From NCBI GenBank assembly GCA_003952965.2, contig CM025855.1, positions 10,016,174-10,080,173 of the forward strand: 64,000 nt of DNA, read 5' to 3'. The first letter of the stretch is position 1. Each line of letters begins with the position of its first letter. The DNA comes from Morella rubra. Taxonomy: Eukaryota > Streptophyta > Magnoliopsida > Fagales > Myricaceae. The notes beneath the pieces were generated by a model. That model did no database searches and was not told where the DNA came from. It saw only the letters and a program-made list of their open reading frames with translations. This document shows positions 22,691-33,953 of this stretch, in pieces. A program made the translations under genes and the position numbers.

Positions 22691-23257
22691 TTTTTTTCCC
22701 TAAAAAATGATACCGCGGAAAAGGAATTGAAAGCGAGAAATAACATAAGGAAATTATTAAAAAAATATTTGATTTAGATTCTTTAATCTCCATTGCTGCA
22801 CTACAGAAAAGAAAATATTGGAAAGGCCAGACAAATAATGCAATCTCCTAACCGGTCTGGAATACATGAATCGAAAACAGGTCTCAATAAAAGTTGAAGT
22901 CTAAGGCAAAATTTAAAGTGGGGCCTTTTTATTTTTTAGTATAATAGAAAATAAAATTTTAAACTAGATATTTTAGACTTAAAAACTCACTTATAAGTTG
23001 CTAAAATAAAAAAAAATAATTTATTTCACAGATGGAGTTACTTGTAACCTTTGAGCATAAAATATTTTTGGGGCCTTAATTATTTCACAATATATATATA
23101 TATATATATACGAAATATAATATAAATTCAGACAACGGCTATAAAACTTTATAGTATAAAACAAGATGAGAGTTGATAGAACTCCATTATTTGGATTTAG
23201 AAAGGACAGAAAAATACGAAAAAAAAAAATGAAAACTACTTTATTTTAAAGTTTTTA
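22691..23257. other. Intergenic stretch with a short (TA)n tract
   Basis: No gene. Mostly AT-rich; a (TA) run of about 22 bases lies at 23090-23111. Confidence 0.6.
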
Positions 23258-23455
23258 GGGTCCGTTTGACACCTAAAATTTTACATCCTCTAAAATTTTA
23301 ACACAATAAAAAATTACAATATAATCTCTCTCTCCCCATCAAATCATTACTTTTCACTAAAAAAAAATATAAAAAATTACCTTTTTTTACTTTTTCACTA
23401 AACCCAATACCTTAAAATTTTAACATCCCCAAAATTTTAACACTCAAACACACCC
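23258..23455 (+). mobile_element. MITE family B, copy 2, with TTA target duplication (PIF/Harbinger-like)
   Basis: It begins GGGTCCGTTTGACACCTAAAA and ends (minus-strand reading) GGGTGTGTTTGAGTGTTAAAA. The inverted similarity continues for about 45 bases through two further AAAATTTTA blocks. It is flanked by TTA at 23255-23257 and 23456-23458. A 3-bp TTA duplication fits Tourist-type MITEs of the PIF/Harbinger superfamily. 198 bp, no coding capacity. Confidence 0.82.
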
Positions 23456-23919
23456 TTAGTAACATGATCAGAATTTTAAGCAGCTATGGCACGTTATGAG
23501 ACGTTGCACTAAGCACATACTTCCCAGTGATGGCCTTTTTCAATCCCATTGCTGTATTTAAGCATTCGGCAACCATGCCGTATAAAAAAACAGATTTACC
23601 GAGTTCAAACAGATTTGACCTAATTGAAATAGTCTTAATAGTCCTATAATTAATAGTCACTTTAAGAGGCCTTCTCGGTACATGTTTTTTTGTTTTTTTT
23701 TCTTTTAGGTGTAACGAGATAAATCCATTGCACCTGGCCTTTGTACACTGGACTGAACGAATGAGGCTTAACTGTAAACACACTGACCAACTTCGAACGA
23801 CTTGGCCCAAGGCCCAACCGCATAGTAGTCGTTTGCTTCAATATATAATTAATCATAAATGGTACTGATTCAAACAAAATACATATGCTCCCAATTCTTT
23901 ACACGTTAGACAAAAAGTA

Positions 23920-24060
23920 CACGCTTATTGGGATCTGCAAGAAGCTTTTGCAATAAAATGGTTTAGATGTAATGCGGAAGCCGAGTATTGTGCAATCACA
24001 TCAACAACTAGTGAACTTGTACGAGTTGGATCTCTCCTGACTGAAATTTGCCCGCTCAAA
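23920..24060 (+). pseudogene. Ty1/copia RNase H fragment
   Basis: The plus strand reads ...NAEAEYCAITSTTSELV with flanking KW and RVGSLL. This resembles the SAEAEYRA...E(L/I)xW(I/L)xxLL block at the end of copia-type RNase H. It is about 45 residues long with no upstream reverse transcriptase. The reading breaks soon after, so it is a remnant. Confidence 0.55.
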
Positions 24061-24846
24061 ATTCGGCTTCAGAGAGTGGGGAACCAGTCCTATCCCCAAA
24101 AAATTCGGCACAGGCCTACCGGGTTTCAAAAGAAAACCATGAGACTTGCAAATGTAGAGGAAAAAAAAAAATTCAATAACTTCCCATAAACCGACTAGTG
24201 AATGTGAATACAGACAAACTAATCCTTTCACTTTTCCTTCTCCAAACATTTGTGTTACAATACTATACAGCAAAAGTGTGGCCGCGTGTGAGGGTAGAAA
24301 AAGGAAGTAATAAGAGAAAGCTGACCAAATTCATGCACTGTTAGATTTTATTGTATGAGAGTAAGTATCCAAAACCAAGTCGTCTTTTCCCCTAATCCAA
24401 AGAAAAAGCTCCACTGCAATACCTACATCATTCAAAATCAACAGATGATTATGTTGAACTGTAACATACCAATTTCATAATCAAGACTAGCTGCTGTTAC
24501 AATGGGTATGGTTGTAGAAATCTGTCGTGAATATATTGGTCAGAGACAAAGAACGAGTAATTTTAACTCGAGAAATCTCTTACCCCTGAACTATGCCTAA
24601 GAATTTGGTAATTGCTCTATGAACTCTCTGCAACCATTCGATTTTTCTTCTTTTGTGAAAAAATGTTACGCATCCTTAGGAACTTCGACTCCTCAGAGAT
24701 AAATTATGTTGATGAAAACAGGTTGCGGAAGTACTTTTCTTTCTATTTAAACCAGGCCATCATATTCGTACTTTTTTCTTTTGTTTTTCTGTTTACAGTT
24801 AACTTGAGAATAATCGTCTATTAGGGAAGGATACGAGAAAGACCAG
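24061..24846. other. CCZ1 downstream flank
   Basis: It contains the presumed CCZ1 3'UTR (below 24847 on the minus strand) and intergenic AT-rich sequence. No other gene was recognised. Confidence 0.5.
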
Positions 24847-27800
24847 CTACCTGTTGCTGAACTTCTCGAGAGCATCAGAGGCATAAAGAACTGTTTCGCC
24901 GGCTTTCTCTAGAACCATATAAATCTCCTTCCCTTTTGTAATCCGAGCAATGACCCATGCATTGTTTTTGGCTCTGACGCATAGTTCCAAGTCTTTATCA
25001 CGATCGGCATTTTCCCATGCCAGTTGACCTTTCTCCAAATCAACCTCTTCTCTAACCTTACTTAAGGCAAGCAAAGAGTCCTGCAGGTCATAGGCACTGT
25101 AAGTAAATTACTTCATTAAGGTTCAAAATCATCTGATAACAAATCAGCTGTCCTGAAATGAGGTTTCTAAACAGACTGGTCCGCATCCACTATCTAAAAT
25201 TATGTTCAAGTTCCAGGCAACAGAACAAACATTTAACCTCCTACGGAAAGCTAAAGGCTTCACTATTATGCAAGACAAGGGTTTACCATGATGCAACAGG
25301 CAACAAACGCTTTTAGATGCTATTGCAAAATGGCTAAAGATAAGTCAAGTCCGGTCAAAGAATTATGCTGCCTAAGCTCATACACTGACCACAAGTTTGA
25401 GGCCCTAGGCAGCAACGACAAACTCCACCAGCAAGGCACTAGAGGCCTCATTGAGAGTCCATTTTCATCCTCTAAACGGGTAGGATTTGGCAGGAACCTA
25501 GTATCATTTTTTGCTCTAACAAGGGGTGGGCAAAACTACCACGGGTACCGACTTCCACATCTGGTCACCAACTCCCGCCAGGAACCGGAGCCGGATCCGG
25601 TAAGACAGTTTTGCCTACCATGCGCAACTAGTAATTCTGCTGAGATGCGTGGAATTCCGGTTCATTAATTTGTTTTAACTTCTCAAGTTTCTCCCACCCC
25701 CCTCCTCCCCTTCACGATTTCACTCTTGAATTCTCACTGCTCTCTACACAGTTGAATTTTTGTGCTCTCTCTCTCTCTCTTCTCCCCATGCCGCCTCTCT
25801 CTCATCTCTTTGCCGACCTCTCAATACAATGGATCTTCTGAAAGATTCTATAAAATTTGAAGCAGCAATTCACTCGGATGTAACCTTCTTCCTGCTGAAC
25901 GAAATAAGTTGCTTGGTGATAGTACTACCTATGGTGGGAGTCAGCTTTTGACACCTTTCAAAGGAAATCAGGACCACACATGGTTTGTACTTCCCAATCT
26001 ACAGCTTATATGTTTCCAGTTCTCTTCTTACATTCTTTTTCTGTATGTTTTTCCATTCTTAGGTGCCATTTGTTAAAATTTAGCATCCTTGCAAATCGCA
26101 AAAGAAAAACCATTCTAATTATAGCTAGGCAATTTTGCAAGGTCATTATAATTCATTCTTTTTTTTTTTTTTTTGCTGGATAAAAAAAGAGTGGATGAGG
26201 GCTACCAGTGTAGCCAACTCCCCCTGGGCGTGACCATAGGAACTCCCACTCGCTGCAGAATGTTCGGATTGAGCCATAGCTACTTGCCTAGGAAAGGAGG
26301 ACCGTTACCACAACCCCACCAGCATGCAAGTGATAATGGAAGCGGGAGGGTTTGATCCAAGGATCTCTCCCCCACAACCTCTCTTGGGTGCCTTATTTCA
26401 AACCCCCATATCACTTGGGCTACCATGCTGGTGGTGTCATTAAAATTCATTCACTTCCACAATTGAGCTTCTCCTCTCTGAAAGAGAAGCATGGTTTCTT
26501 GTGTATTTGTTACTTTGGGCAACTCTGCTTCAGCAGGGCATTATGGGCTATGATCCAGGCCGTTTGGGCCCAAACCGCCCGGTTGCCAGAATTCCAGGTC
26601 TGGAATTGCCTCACCAGAACTGTATGCCAAGTTGGACATCTGCTTCTTACCAGTACTGGAGGCAGAATCTACCAGGCCAACCAGTAGCATCTGTCCCTAA
26701 GCAGCAGCAATAAGGCCCTCAGTTTGACACTGAAGGCCTCAATATAAAGACATGTCTATGCCAATCATGATGATAGAAAAGAAAGAAAAGAGAAGGAAAA
26801 GGAATATATAAAGCAATCAGCACCTAGGGAGTTAATGACAAAATATGCAAAACTCGTTCTGAATTTCATACATAAACATTTGACTCCACGACTACCTCAA
26901 CTAAAAGTTTATTCAATGCTCCTAAACAAACCCAACAAAGACAAAGGAACGAAGTTCGAAAGCAAAATAGAGTGTCTCCTCTTGGCTCATGTTTCTAACT
27001 ATGCAAAAGCATATGAATACGCTATCTGTGTAGGTTACAATCATATTCCGATCCAAAAAGATTAGAGTACGACAAAATCCTCTTCAGATTCTACTAGATC
27101 AACTATCACTACTTCATCAAGGCCATGCACAGCCATTAAGTTAATGGCTATTTCAAAAAAAAGACTGAGTTGTACTGAATCAGCCTGTACGAGTGCAAGT
27201 GAAAAAGGAGTGGTAATTGGAATGTCATTTACCCTCTTACTAATGTTATCTGCTCAAATGGATATCATGATAATTTCTTAGATTATTTTCTTGAAGAAAT
27301 CCAATGACACTTTTTTGGTAAATATCGATTCAAGAACGAGAAAAAGAGCTAATGCCCCCTTCCAGTATTTCAATTGAAATACCCGTAACTCGCAAAAATA
27401 GTATTCTTGCTTATTTTGATGATCCTCGATCCATATGGACTAACCAGAAGGGTACAATCTGTAAATCCAGCGTGGGGTGCAGAAGGTTTTGATCATTTTG
27501 TTCCGGGAGGAATAGCCTCACATCATATTGCAGCAGGGACATTAGGCGTAGAAGCAGGTCTATTCCATCTTAGTGTCCGTCCTAGGAGACAAAGTATGAA
27601 GAGGCAATTTTCTGTCCAGAAGAGGTGTGTCTAGTTTAGGAGCAATAGCAGCAAGGATTGCCACCTCTGGCCAACCACTGTTTACATGCCTTCTGATTAA
27701 TGTTTGTGTGTTGGTTTGTTCCATTGGGATCAATAATCAAGCAATCCTGCTAAGGATTTGTGGAACACTTAAGTAGTCCACAGCAGATATTTAAAAGAAA

Positions 27801-30800
27801 TGCAGCTCCTTGAACACCTAAATCACTTACATATTAAAAAACTACTCAATTGTTACCAAGCTCATGTAAGAGCTAGGTCACATTAGCAAATATTTCTGCT
27901 TATCTCCAGTTACTAAAGAAGACAAATTTGCAAACTCATATTGTAAATGTCAAATCATTACGCAGCCAAGATTCGAATCCATACAGTAAATATAATTGTA
28001 CTTGTTTTAACTTATTCTATTAATGGGGGAAAATGAGCTTGTTTGGACGTGCAACCTACATTCCAATGTGACTCAGTCTTGAGACAGAAAATGTGAAGTT
28101 CATGATATTCTACTCAGAGTCACACTCACAGGGAATACTTTTTCCATACACATAGACCATTGAAGATGAAAAATTATTCACCCAAAAAAAAAAGATGAAA
28201 AATTGATATACCCAAAATGGAAATGAGAAAGTATGAGGTCCTCATCCTCAAAAAAGATGAATACCAAATCAGTCTCACAAACCAATAATTATCAACAATG
28301 AAAATCTCATCCCAAAATCTTTCATAATGTACGACTCCTGAGTTCCCATAGTTAACCATTTAGTAATGGGTTTGTTTTTCATTATCTTCCTTTTAGATAA
28401 CAATTGCTCTTCAAAATCTTGACCCACAGAATTTGATGCATATGCTTGTTCACCATAAGAACATGACACATTAGCGCAGTTTTATCTTGGCTTAAGCTAT
28501 CACATTCTCAAACAAATATGATTTTCGTTGTGAAGCACAAGACCAAGCAGGCATGCCGTGACCAAAATACACAATGCTAGGAAACTTTACCTTTGTTAGG
28601 GTTGTAACCTTTCCTGGTGGAGATGCTCTGGAAACATTTCTGTCACCATCTACGAGTAAATAACGATACCCACTGACATGATAAGCATTCTCACCACCCC
28701 ATCCTTTTGAAAGCTTCTCTTCAACTTTCAAAATCTTCAGTGATGCCTGACAGAATGAGCAAGAAGATGAGATTCAGCCAGCAGATAGACAAGCTTTCTG
28801 TGTCTGGATGAATATGTCAGGTAACGGCTTTTCTCTAAACCTTAAGCTGATAAAAAACAGGCCAAGCATTAAAATATTGAGCCGTTCACACACTAAACTT
28901 ATACCTCCTGCTCCCCCTGCCTCTCATGTACAATGCAGAGCAAGAAAGCTGCCGATAAATGCACATAGAGCAGAAAACAAAAGATATCTTATAACCAAAC
29001 AAGATGTTCAACATCTAGCAGGATAACCAAAATAAATATCTAATGTCAAATTGAATTAAACCTCATTCTTAAGTATAGGTGTTTCAAGATTACGCTTCTA
29101 TTATGATATTCTAGTAAACCATTACTAGTAGACAAGGAGCAATCCCAGAAAATAAAAAAACTTGAAAATTAGACCCCTCAAAATGGACACTCATCTCGAA
29201 ATAGGCAAAAAAAAAAAAAAAGAAATAGAGAAAAAAGTAAGACAATCATTGTTGAATGAAGGGGGTACTATTTCTATCAACAATGATTGTTCCCTAAGTT
29301 ATGTTAAGAATCGAAGAACACTATGATTACAACTATCTCATCAAGTCATAACATTTCAATTCACTATGAATTGTTAAACAGCCATGTTCATTCTAGAAAT
29401 ATGCCAATTCTCAATGGATTACAGCAAGAACATTCTGCTCAGCAATTCAGAATCATTATTTCTTTGAAATTGCTTTGGGAACACTTCATAGCATGCTTCT
29501 CTGCGCATTCAAGATGTTATATAAGCAAGCCAAATGGTATGAGAAGAGTGGATGTACCATGTTGGATGTTGCTTTTCAACCGTTTTATGTCTTTGAAGTA
29601 ATAAGAAGTCTATTAAGAATGGAAGGAGGCTAATGTAATGGTTTTCAGTTGTTTATACTCTCAGCAGTTTGCTTAATCCTACTAGGAAACTCTCAAAACT
29701 AGTGCTATTATACTCAATAAACCTAGAATTGCTCTTGTAGGTTGGGAAACGGATGAGTGAATTGTTCGTCCTCCTGCACCCTCCCCTATATGTAGAACAT
29801 AAAGAACTAATGAGAGAAGAGGAAGAGACACAAGACAGATTCCAACTAAACAAATAAAATATGTTTTACCGACAACAGCATTATTTAAGAGAAGTGTCTG
29901 AATCAGTTTGGGGGTCACAAGCCCAATTGGTTAGGGTAACAACTAAGGCACAAAATCATTTGAAAAAGTAATACGGAGAGATTTGTTAAAGACCAAACCA
30001 TAGTCACTAGAACAGGTAGGGGACTAACATTTTCAAGAACTTGCTGCTTCACCGAAGAAACACCTTGCTCCCCATCAAGAATGGAGGCGACAGGAACGAT
30101 AACGATTAAGGTAAGGCTCCTATACTGGTAAGCACAGAGATACATTCTCTCCTCTGTCTGCTGGAGACAAATGGTTGGGGTGGCAGAAGTCGAATTACCA
30201 GCATCTGCACCCCATATGTCAGTGACAAGAAAACCATCTTTGCCTTTGGACCACCTGTCTGGCTGTAAAGGCCTTGCAACATTATAATTGTTATCTCCAC
30301 CATGAAATGTATCCCGAGAACCATAAATTTGTTCTGAAACAGAAGATGAGTGGGCTAACATAGAGCCAGTGGCAACTTGAGATGCCGCACTTCCTTTGCG
30401 TAAATAGGACCAAGAGCTTAGTCCAGAGGTTAAAGCCCGTGGAGTCAACCTTAAAACAGCATATGTAAATAAGCTAATGGTGTCCACCTGACAAAATGTT
30501 TACTATGAAGGTTAGAGCAGCAACAAAATTCTTTAACCAATGATCTCTATCATAATTCTTTAACAGGAATGTTGTTCAATTACTGAGCATCTTGTCAACT
30601 TTTTGGATTGAAATCTCTCAGATATAATATGAAGATAAAGCACCAAGATCAAATAGGACTTGAATATCCGTACAGGAGAAAGTGTAGTGGAAACTAGCAG
30701 GTCCTGAAATAAAATCAGCGAGTAGCATGGTGTGTTTCCAGCACAAGATTCTAGCAGCCTGACAAGCGACTGCACAACAAGATACAATCATCGCAATTAG

Positions 30801-33800
30801 GTGAATATTACACTTTGAAGAAACTCTATTAATAAGCGAAAAATCGGTCCAATGAAAACGTTATAGAAAAGACAAAAAAGACAAAAAAGAGTAAATGTTT
30901 AAGTTCCTCCTTTATGTTTTGGTTGGTGGTTTGCAACTAGGTTAAACCTAAATAAATACAACGATCAAGAAGACTACAAAAATTGACTGTTGTGTAAAGT
31001 GGCCCCTAAGTTTTACCCAGATATCTGAAAAACTAGTCAATCATACATTAGATCAACTACAAAAAAAGTGATTTGCCCTTAATCTGAAGACTCTAGCTTT
31101 ACTTCATTCTTCGATACAAATGAAGGCAAAATGTCAGAATTCTTTTTTGCTAAACTTGATCTTTTTTGCTAAACACAAAATGTCAGAATTCTATTGTACT
31201 TTGAGAAATGCAAAAAATGCAAGTCTACATAGACAGAAATATCTAGTAGGAAACAGAATGAAATTTTGATCATTTTCAGTTGCAGTGTGATTTTTGGAAG
31301 GCACTCCCACTAAATGATTCATTACTGCAACTCTACAAAAGATAAGTTCAATAATAATGAACCAAATTAGTATTCTCAGAAAAATAAATACCAACCAAAT
31401 TAGCAATGACCTGAAGAAAGCAGAACAGAGGGTGTGATGTCACTTAGTTCAATATGAACCCTTAGTGTATGGTAGATGGCATATGACTAAAACATTTATG
31501 CTGAACTTAAAGAGTACAGAACACTGGAGTAGAACAAATGGAGAAAGTATCTGTAGTTTAATCAAACGATATGGATCAATGGAGTAGAACAAATGGAGAA
31601 ACTATCCATAGTTTTGAACGTGATGGTGGAAATAACTATGATGAAAACAGTGGCAAAAATTGCAACTAATAAAGAAAAAAAATAGTTCCTGTAGATATAA
31701 ACAAAACCTGATCGAATGCTGCTCACAACTCATGCAGAAATATTGACACCAGAATTTTTCAGTTGCTATATAGAACAGGTCACAAAACCCACTACTAAAT
31801 TTTGGGTGACCCTTTCCACCAGAGCTCCCATTTGTAAACATATTAAAATCAATCAAACACAGAAATAGAAATCTGAATTAGAAAGAGTTCAAACTATTCA
31901 TTTGCCAAAATGAAAGCAGGTAAATAACCACAGATACCAGAAAACAAATCTTCAATACAAGAGGGGAAATAAAAGAGAAGAACACCATAGTAGTCTAGCA
32001 AACACTCTTAAAGCATTAAACCACATTTTGAGTTTATTATGAAAATGCCCATTTGTTTCATTCGCATATAACCAACAAACGTAGTTTGTAAAGACAAACC
32101 TGAACTTCAATGGCAGCCTCCCGACTTACAGTCAGCATCTGCACGGTTCCACGCTCCTTTAAACAGTCACGGAATGATGGTAATGGGAGTTTCTTGCCAA
32201 CAAGAAAATCTGCCTCAAAGAGAAAAGTTACAAGGTATGAGATATGGCAACTTCAGCAATACTGGGTAGCACAAATCCAATGGAGAGCATTTGATACAGC
32301 AACTTCAGCATTACCGCAGCAGCAACTATCCAATGGAGACCGCTTTTGACATGCTGACAATTAGTGACTGACAATGAAATATTTTGAACCATAGACAAAA
32401 GAAATTAAGATTTACGGTAATTTACAGGCATATGGGTGTTTGATGATTTACCACTTAGATAATCCATGATGAATGGGTACAAATGAGATCGAAGTAATCC
32501 TCCAGCAGGTTCTTTTGCTAGCATTGCTCTTATGGAGCCATGAAACATTAGAAAAAGAGAGTGAACTTCTTTAAGAACCTTTTGCAATGCATTGATCCGC
32601 CATATAGCTTCTGAATCATTTTTCTCCACTACCTACAAGAAAAGAGCAAAATTTAGAACTACTCTCTAGAAACTTAAAGCTTATAACCGGTGGCATTCAA
32701 ATGTCATGACACAAAAATTGAAACATCAATCAAGATTTATATTCTCCTTTGCTAAAAACACTGCTGATAAACGAGATGTCAAACAGAATTATCAAATTAT
32801 GATAAACTTGAGGTCATTCTACAAGTCAATGTGATTCTCACTCGAAGACACAAGATACAGGCAAACTTTTCATGCGTTTAACCAAATCCACACACACAGG
32901 CCCACGGAAAGTGAACCCTCCAAACAGAAGATAATAGTATAAGCAACTTAAGGTAAGTTAAGACCTATTTTAATTAACTAGCAAACAATACCTAATAGGC
33001 ATATGCCAACTTATTACACTAGAGATGCTTTCCAAAGGCTTAAACAAGGAGGCACAGCGATACCATAACAGATCTGCAATTGAAATATGAAATCTTTGCA
33101 TCTATATATTCGAAAATTAAATGCATGCTACTAATCACATATGACAGTAGCAACTGCTTCATCAAACTAGTAAGTAGGTATGATAGTTCTAGAAACTCAC
33201 AAGAATGTAACAAAAAAAAGTTTAAAAATACGAGACCAAAGAGGTAGCTCACCATAACCATCCAAATATCTGTTTCTGCCTCATAAAAAACATGAGAGTG
33301 CCTCTCTGCTTCTATGACCTCACAAGCAGCCTCGGGTGAAAAAATTCTGTATAAAAAGGGAAAGTTGCATCTTCAAATTACCAGCAAGAATAGAAAATGC
33401 ACACATGTTGATAATGTAGGGGTGTGAAAAGGGCCAACTATTTTGGTTTCTTTGTGAGAGTATTCAAAGGCAAACATACATGAGTAGAACCTGCCTTTTG
33501 TTTATTAAAGTGAAAGAACAGGTCTCTTACGTTCATAATTATAAATAGATACTCCAATAACATTGTAAATCAATTTTCTATAGAAAAACCCTAAAAGTTC
33601 ATTAAACTGCTATTGTATCAAGAAAATAAAAGCGCGTGTGTGTGCACATGCATGTGCTTGTGCGTGTGTAAGTAGCTTCTCTAGCACAAACTTCTCTCAT
33701 CAAAAGGAAAACAAAGAAGGAACGAGAGGGCAAACAAAAACGGAAGACATCACTCACCCACTCGAACTAACCTTGTAAACGTGATGAGTCCTTCACTCAG

Positions 33801-33953
33801 CCCGATTACGGAAAGCTGGGATGAAAAGGGTAAATCAGAAGGATAGAAAAACAGTATCTTGTCCAGCTCCTGCCCTTCTTGCTGTCCCCTCCTCAAATCA
33901 AATATACAAAATTTTATGGCTTCAGGCGGAGCACTAGCAGATGACAGTCCCAT
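24847..33953 (-). CDS. CCZ1: Vacuolar fusion protein CCZ1
   Basis: Eight exons: 33953-33772, 33346-33253, 32632-32452, 32209-32100, 30769-30674, 30487-30029, 28746-28591, 25080-24847. The 1512 nt encode 503 aa, close to plant CCZ1. CCZ1 with MON1 forms the exchange factor that activates Rab7-type RABG3 on late endosomes, which vacuolar trafficking needs. The N-terminus ([15 protein letters not shown], then [29 protein letters not shown]) opens the first longin domain. Exons 3 and 4 carry the helical part (LFMFHGS-like, [15 protein letters not shown]). The long exon 6 covers the low-complexity middle and a conserved [11 protein letters not shown] stretch. Exons 7 and 8 hold the C-terminal longin-like region ending DALEKFSNR. 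The start at 33953 matches family members; ATG at 33965 would add four residues. Introns 4, 6 and 7 are long, and intron 7 (3.5 kb) is packed with insertions. The coding exons show no damage. Confidence 0.95.
25522..25625. repeat. Short inverted-repeat element in CCZ1 intron 7
   Basis: GGGTGGGCAAAACTACC at the left and, reading the minus strand, GGTAGGCAAAACTGTCTTACC at the right face each other about 100 bp apart, with a gccggatccgg-rich centre. It may be a terminal piece of a larger TIR transposon of the kind seen at 11361 and 51076. A CT-rich tract follows (25680-25810). No target duplication seen. Confidence 0.45.
26159..26435 (-). mobile_element. tRNA-derived SINE with 17-bp target duplication
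   Basis: It is 277 bp, in CCZ1 intron 7, oriented minus. It is flanked by GTCATTATAATTCATTC (26142-26158) and GTCATTAAAATTCATTC (26436-26452), 16 of 17 bases identical. The minus strand starts with a CACCAGC-type leader, then GGTAGCCCAAGTGATATGG (A-box-like) and CTTGGATCAAACCC (B-box-like). It ends in a poly(A) tail (poly-T at 26159-26174). This is the pol III promoter, tail and long duplication expected of a LINE-mobilised SINE. It has no coding function. Confidence 0.88.
26501..26713 (+). pseudogene. Unrecognised coding-like fragment in CCZ1 intron 7
   Basis: One plus-strand frame has balanced, non-repetitive composition: [19 protein letters not shown], then [20 protein letters not shown] and [17 protein letters not shown] to a stop. 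Its GC content and codon-like texture stand out against the intron. I do not recognise the family. It could be the last exon of a processed or captured gene. It lies antisense to CCZ1, 50 bases beyond the SINE duplication. Confidence 0.35.
27310..27600 (+). pseudogene. Nuclear plastid DNA insertion: rpoC2-like piece joined to psbB piece
   Basis: About 27380-27427 reads [13 protein letters not shown], a segment I recognise from plastid rpoC2 (RNA polymerase beta''). At 27428 it switches without a gap to [14 protein letters not shown] and [15 protein letters not shown] and GLFHLSVRP, which is the plastid psbB product CP47 around one of its histidine-bearing helices. The word gatcc occurs at the junction (gatcctcgatccatatgg). 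Several changes (for example EGFDH) and loss of frame after about 27583 show it is an old, non-functional transfer. It sits in CCZ1 intron 7, antisense. Confidence 0.85.
29242..29290. repeat. 14-bp perfect inverted repeat (hairpin) in CCZ1 intron 6
   Basis: acaatcattgttga (29242-29255) and tcaacaatgattgt (29277-29290) are exact complements with a 21-base loop. Too short for a miRNA precursor of ordinary type; the role is unknown. Confidence 0.8.

Noticed and set aside
27380-27600. A psbB or rpoC2 gene
   Set aside because: Only internal fragments of each are present, joined and mutated, inside a nuclear intron; it is a plastid DNA relic and does not mean the window is plastid sequence.
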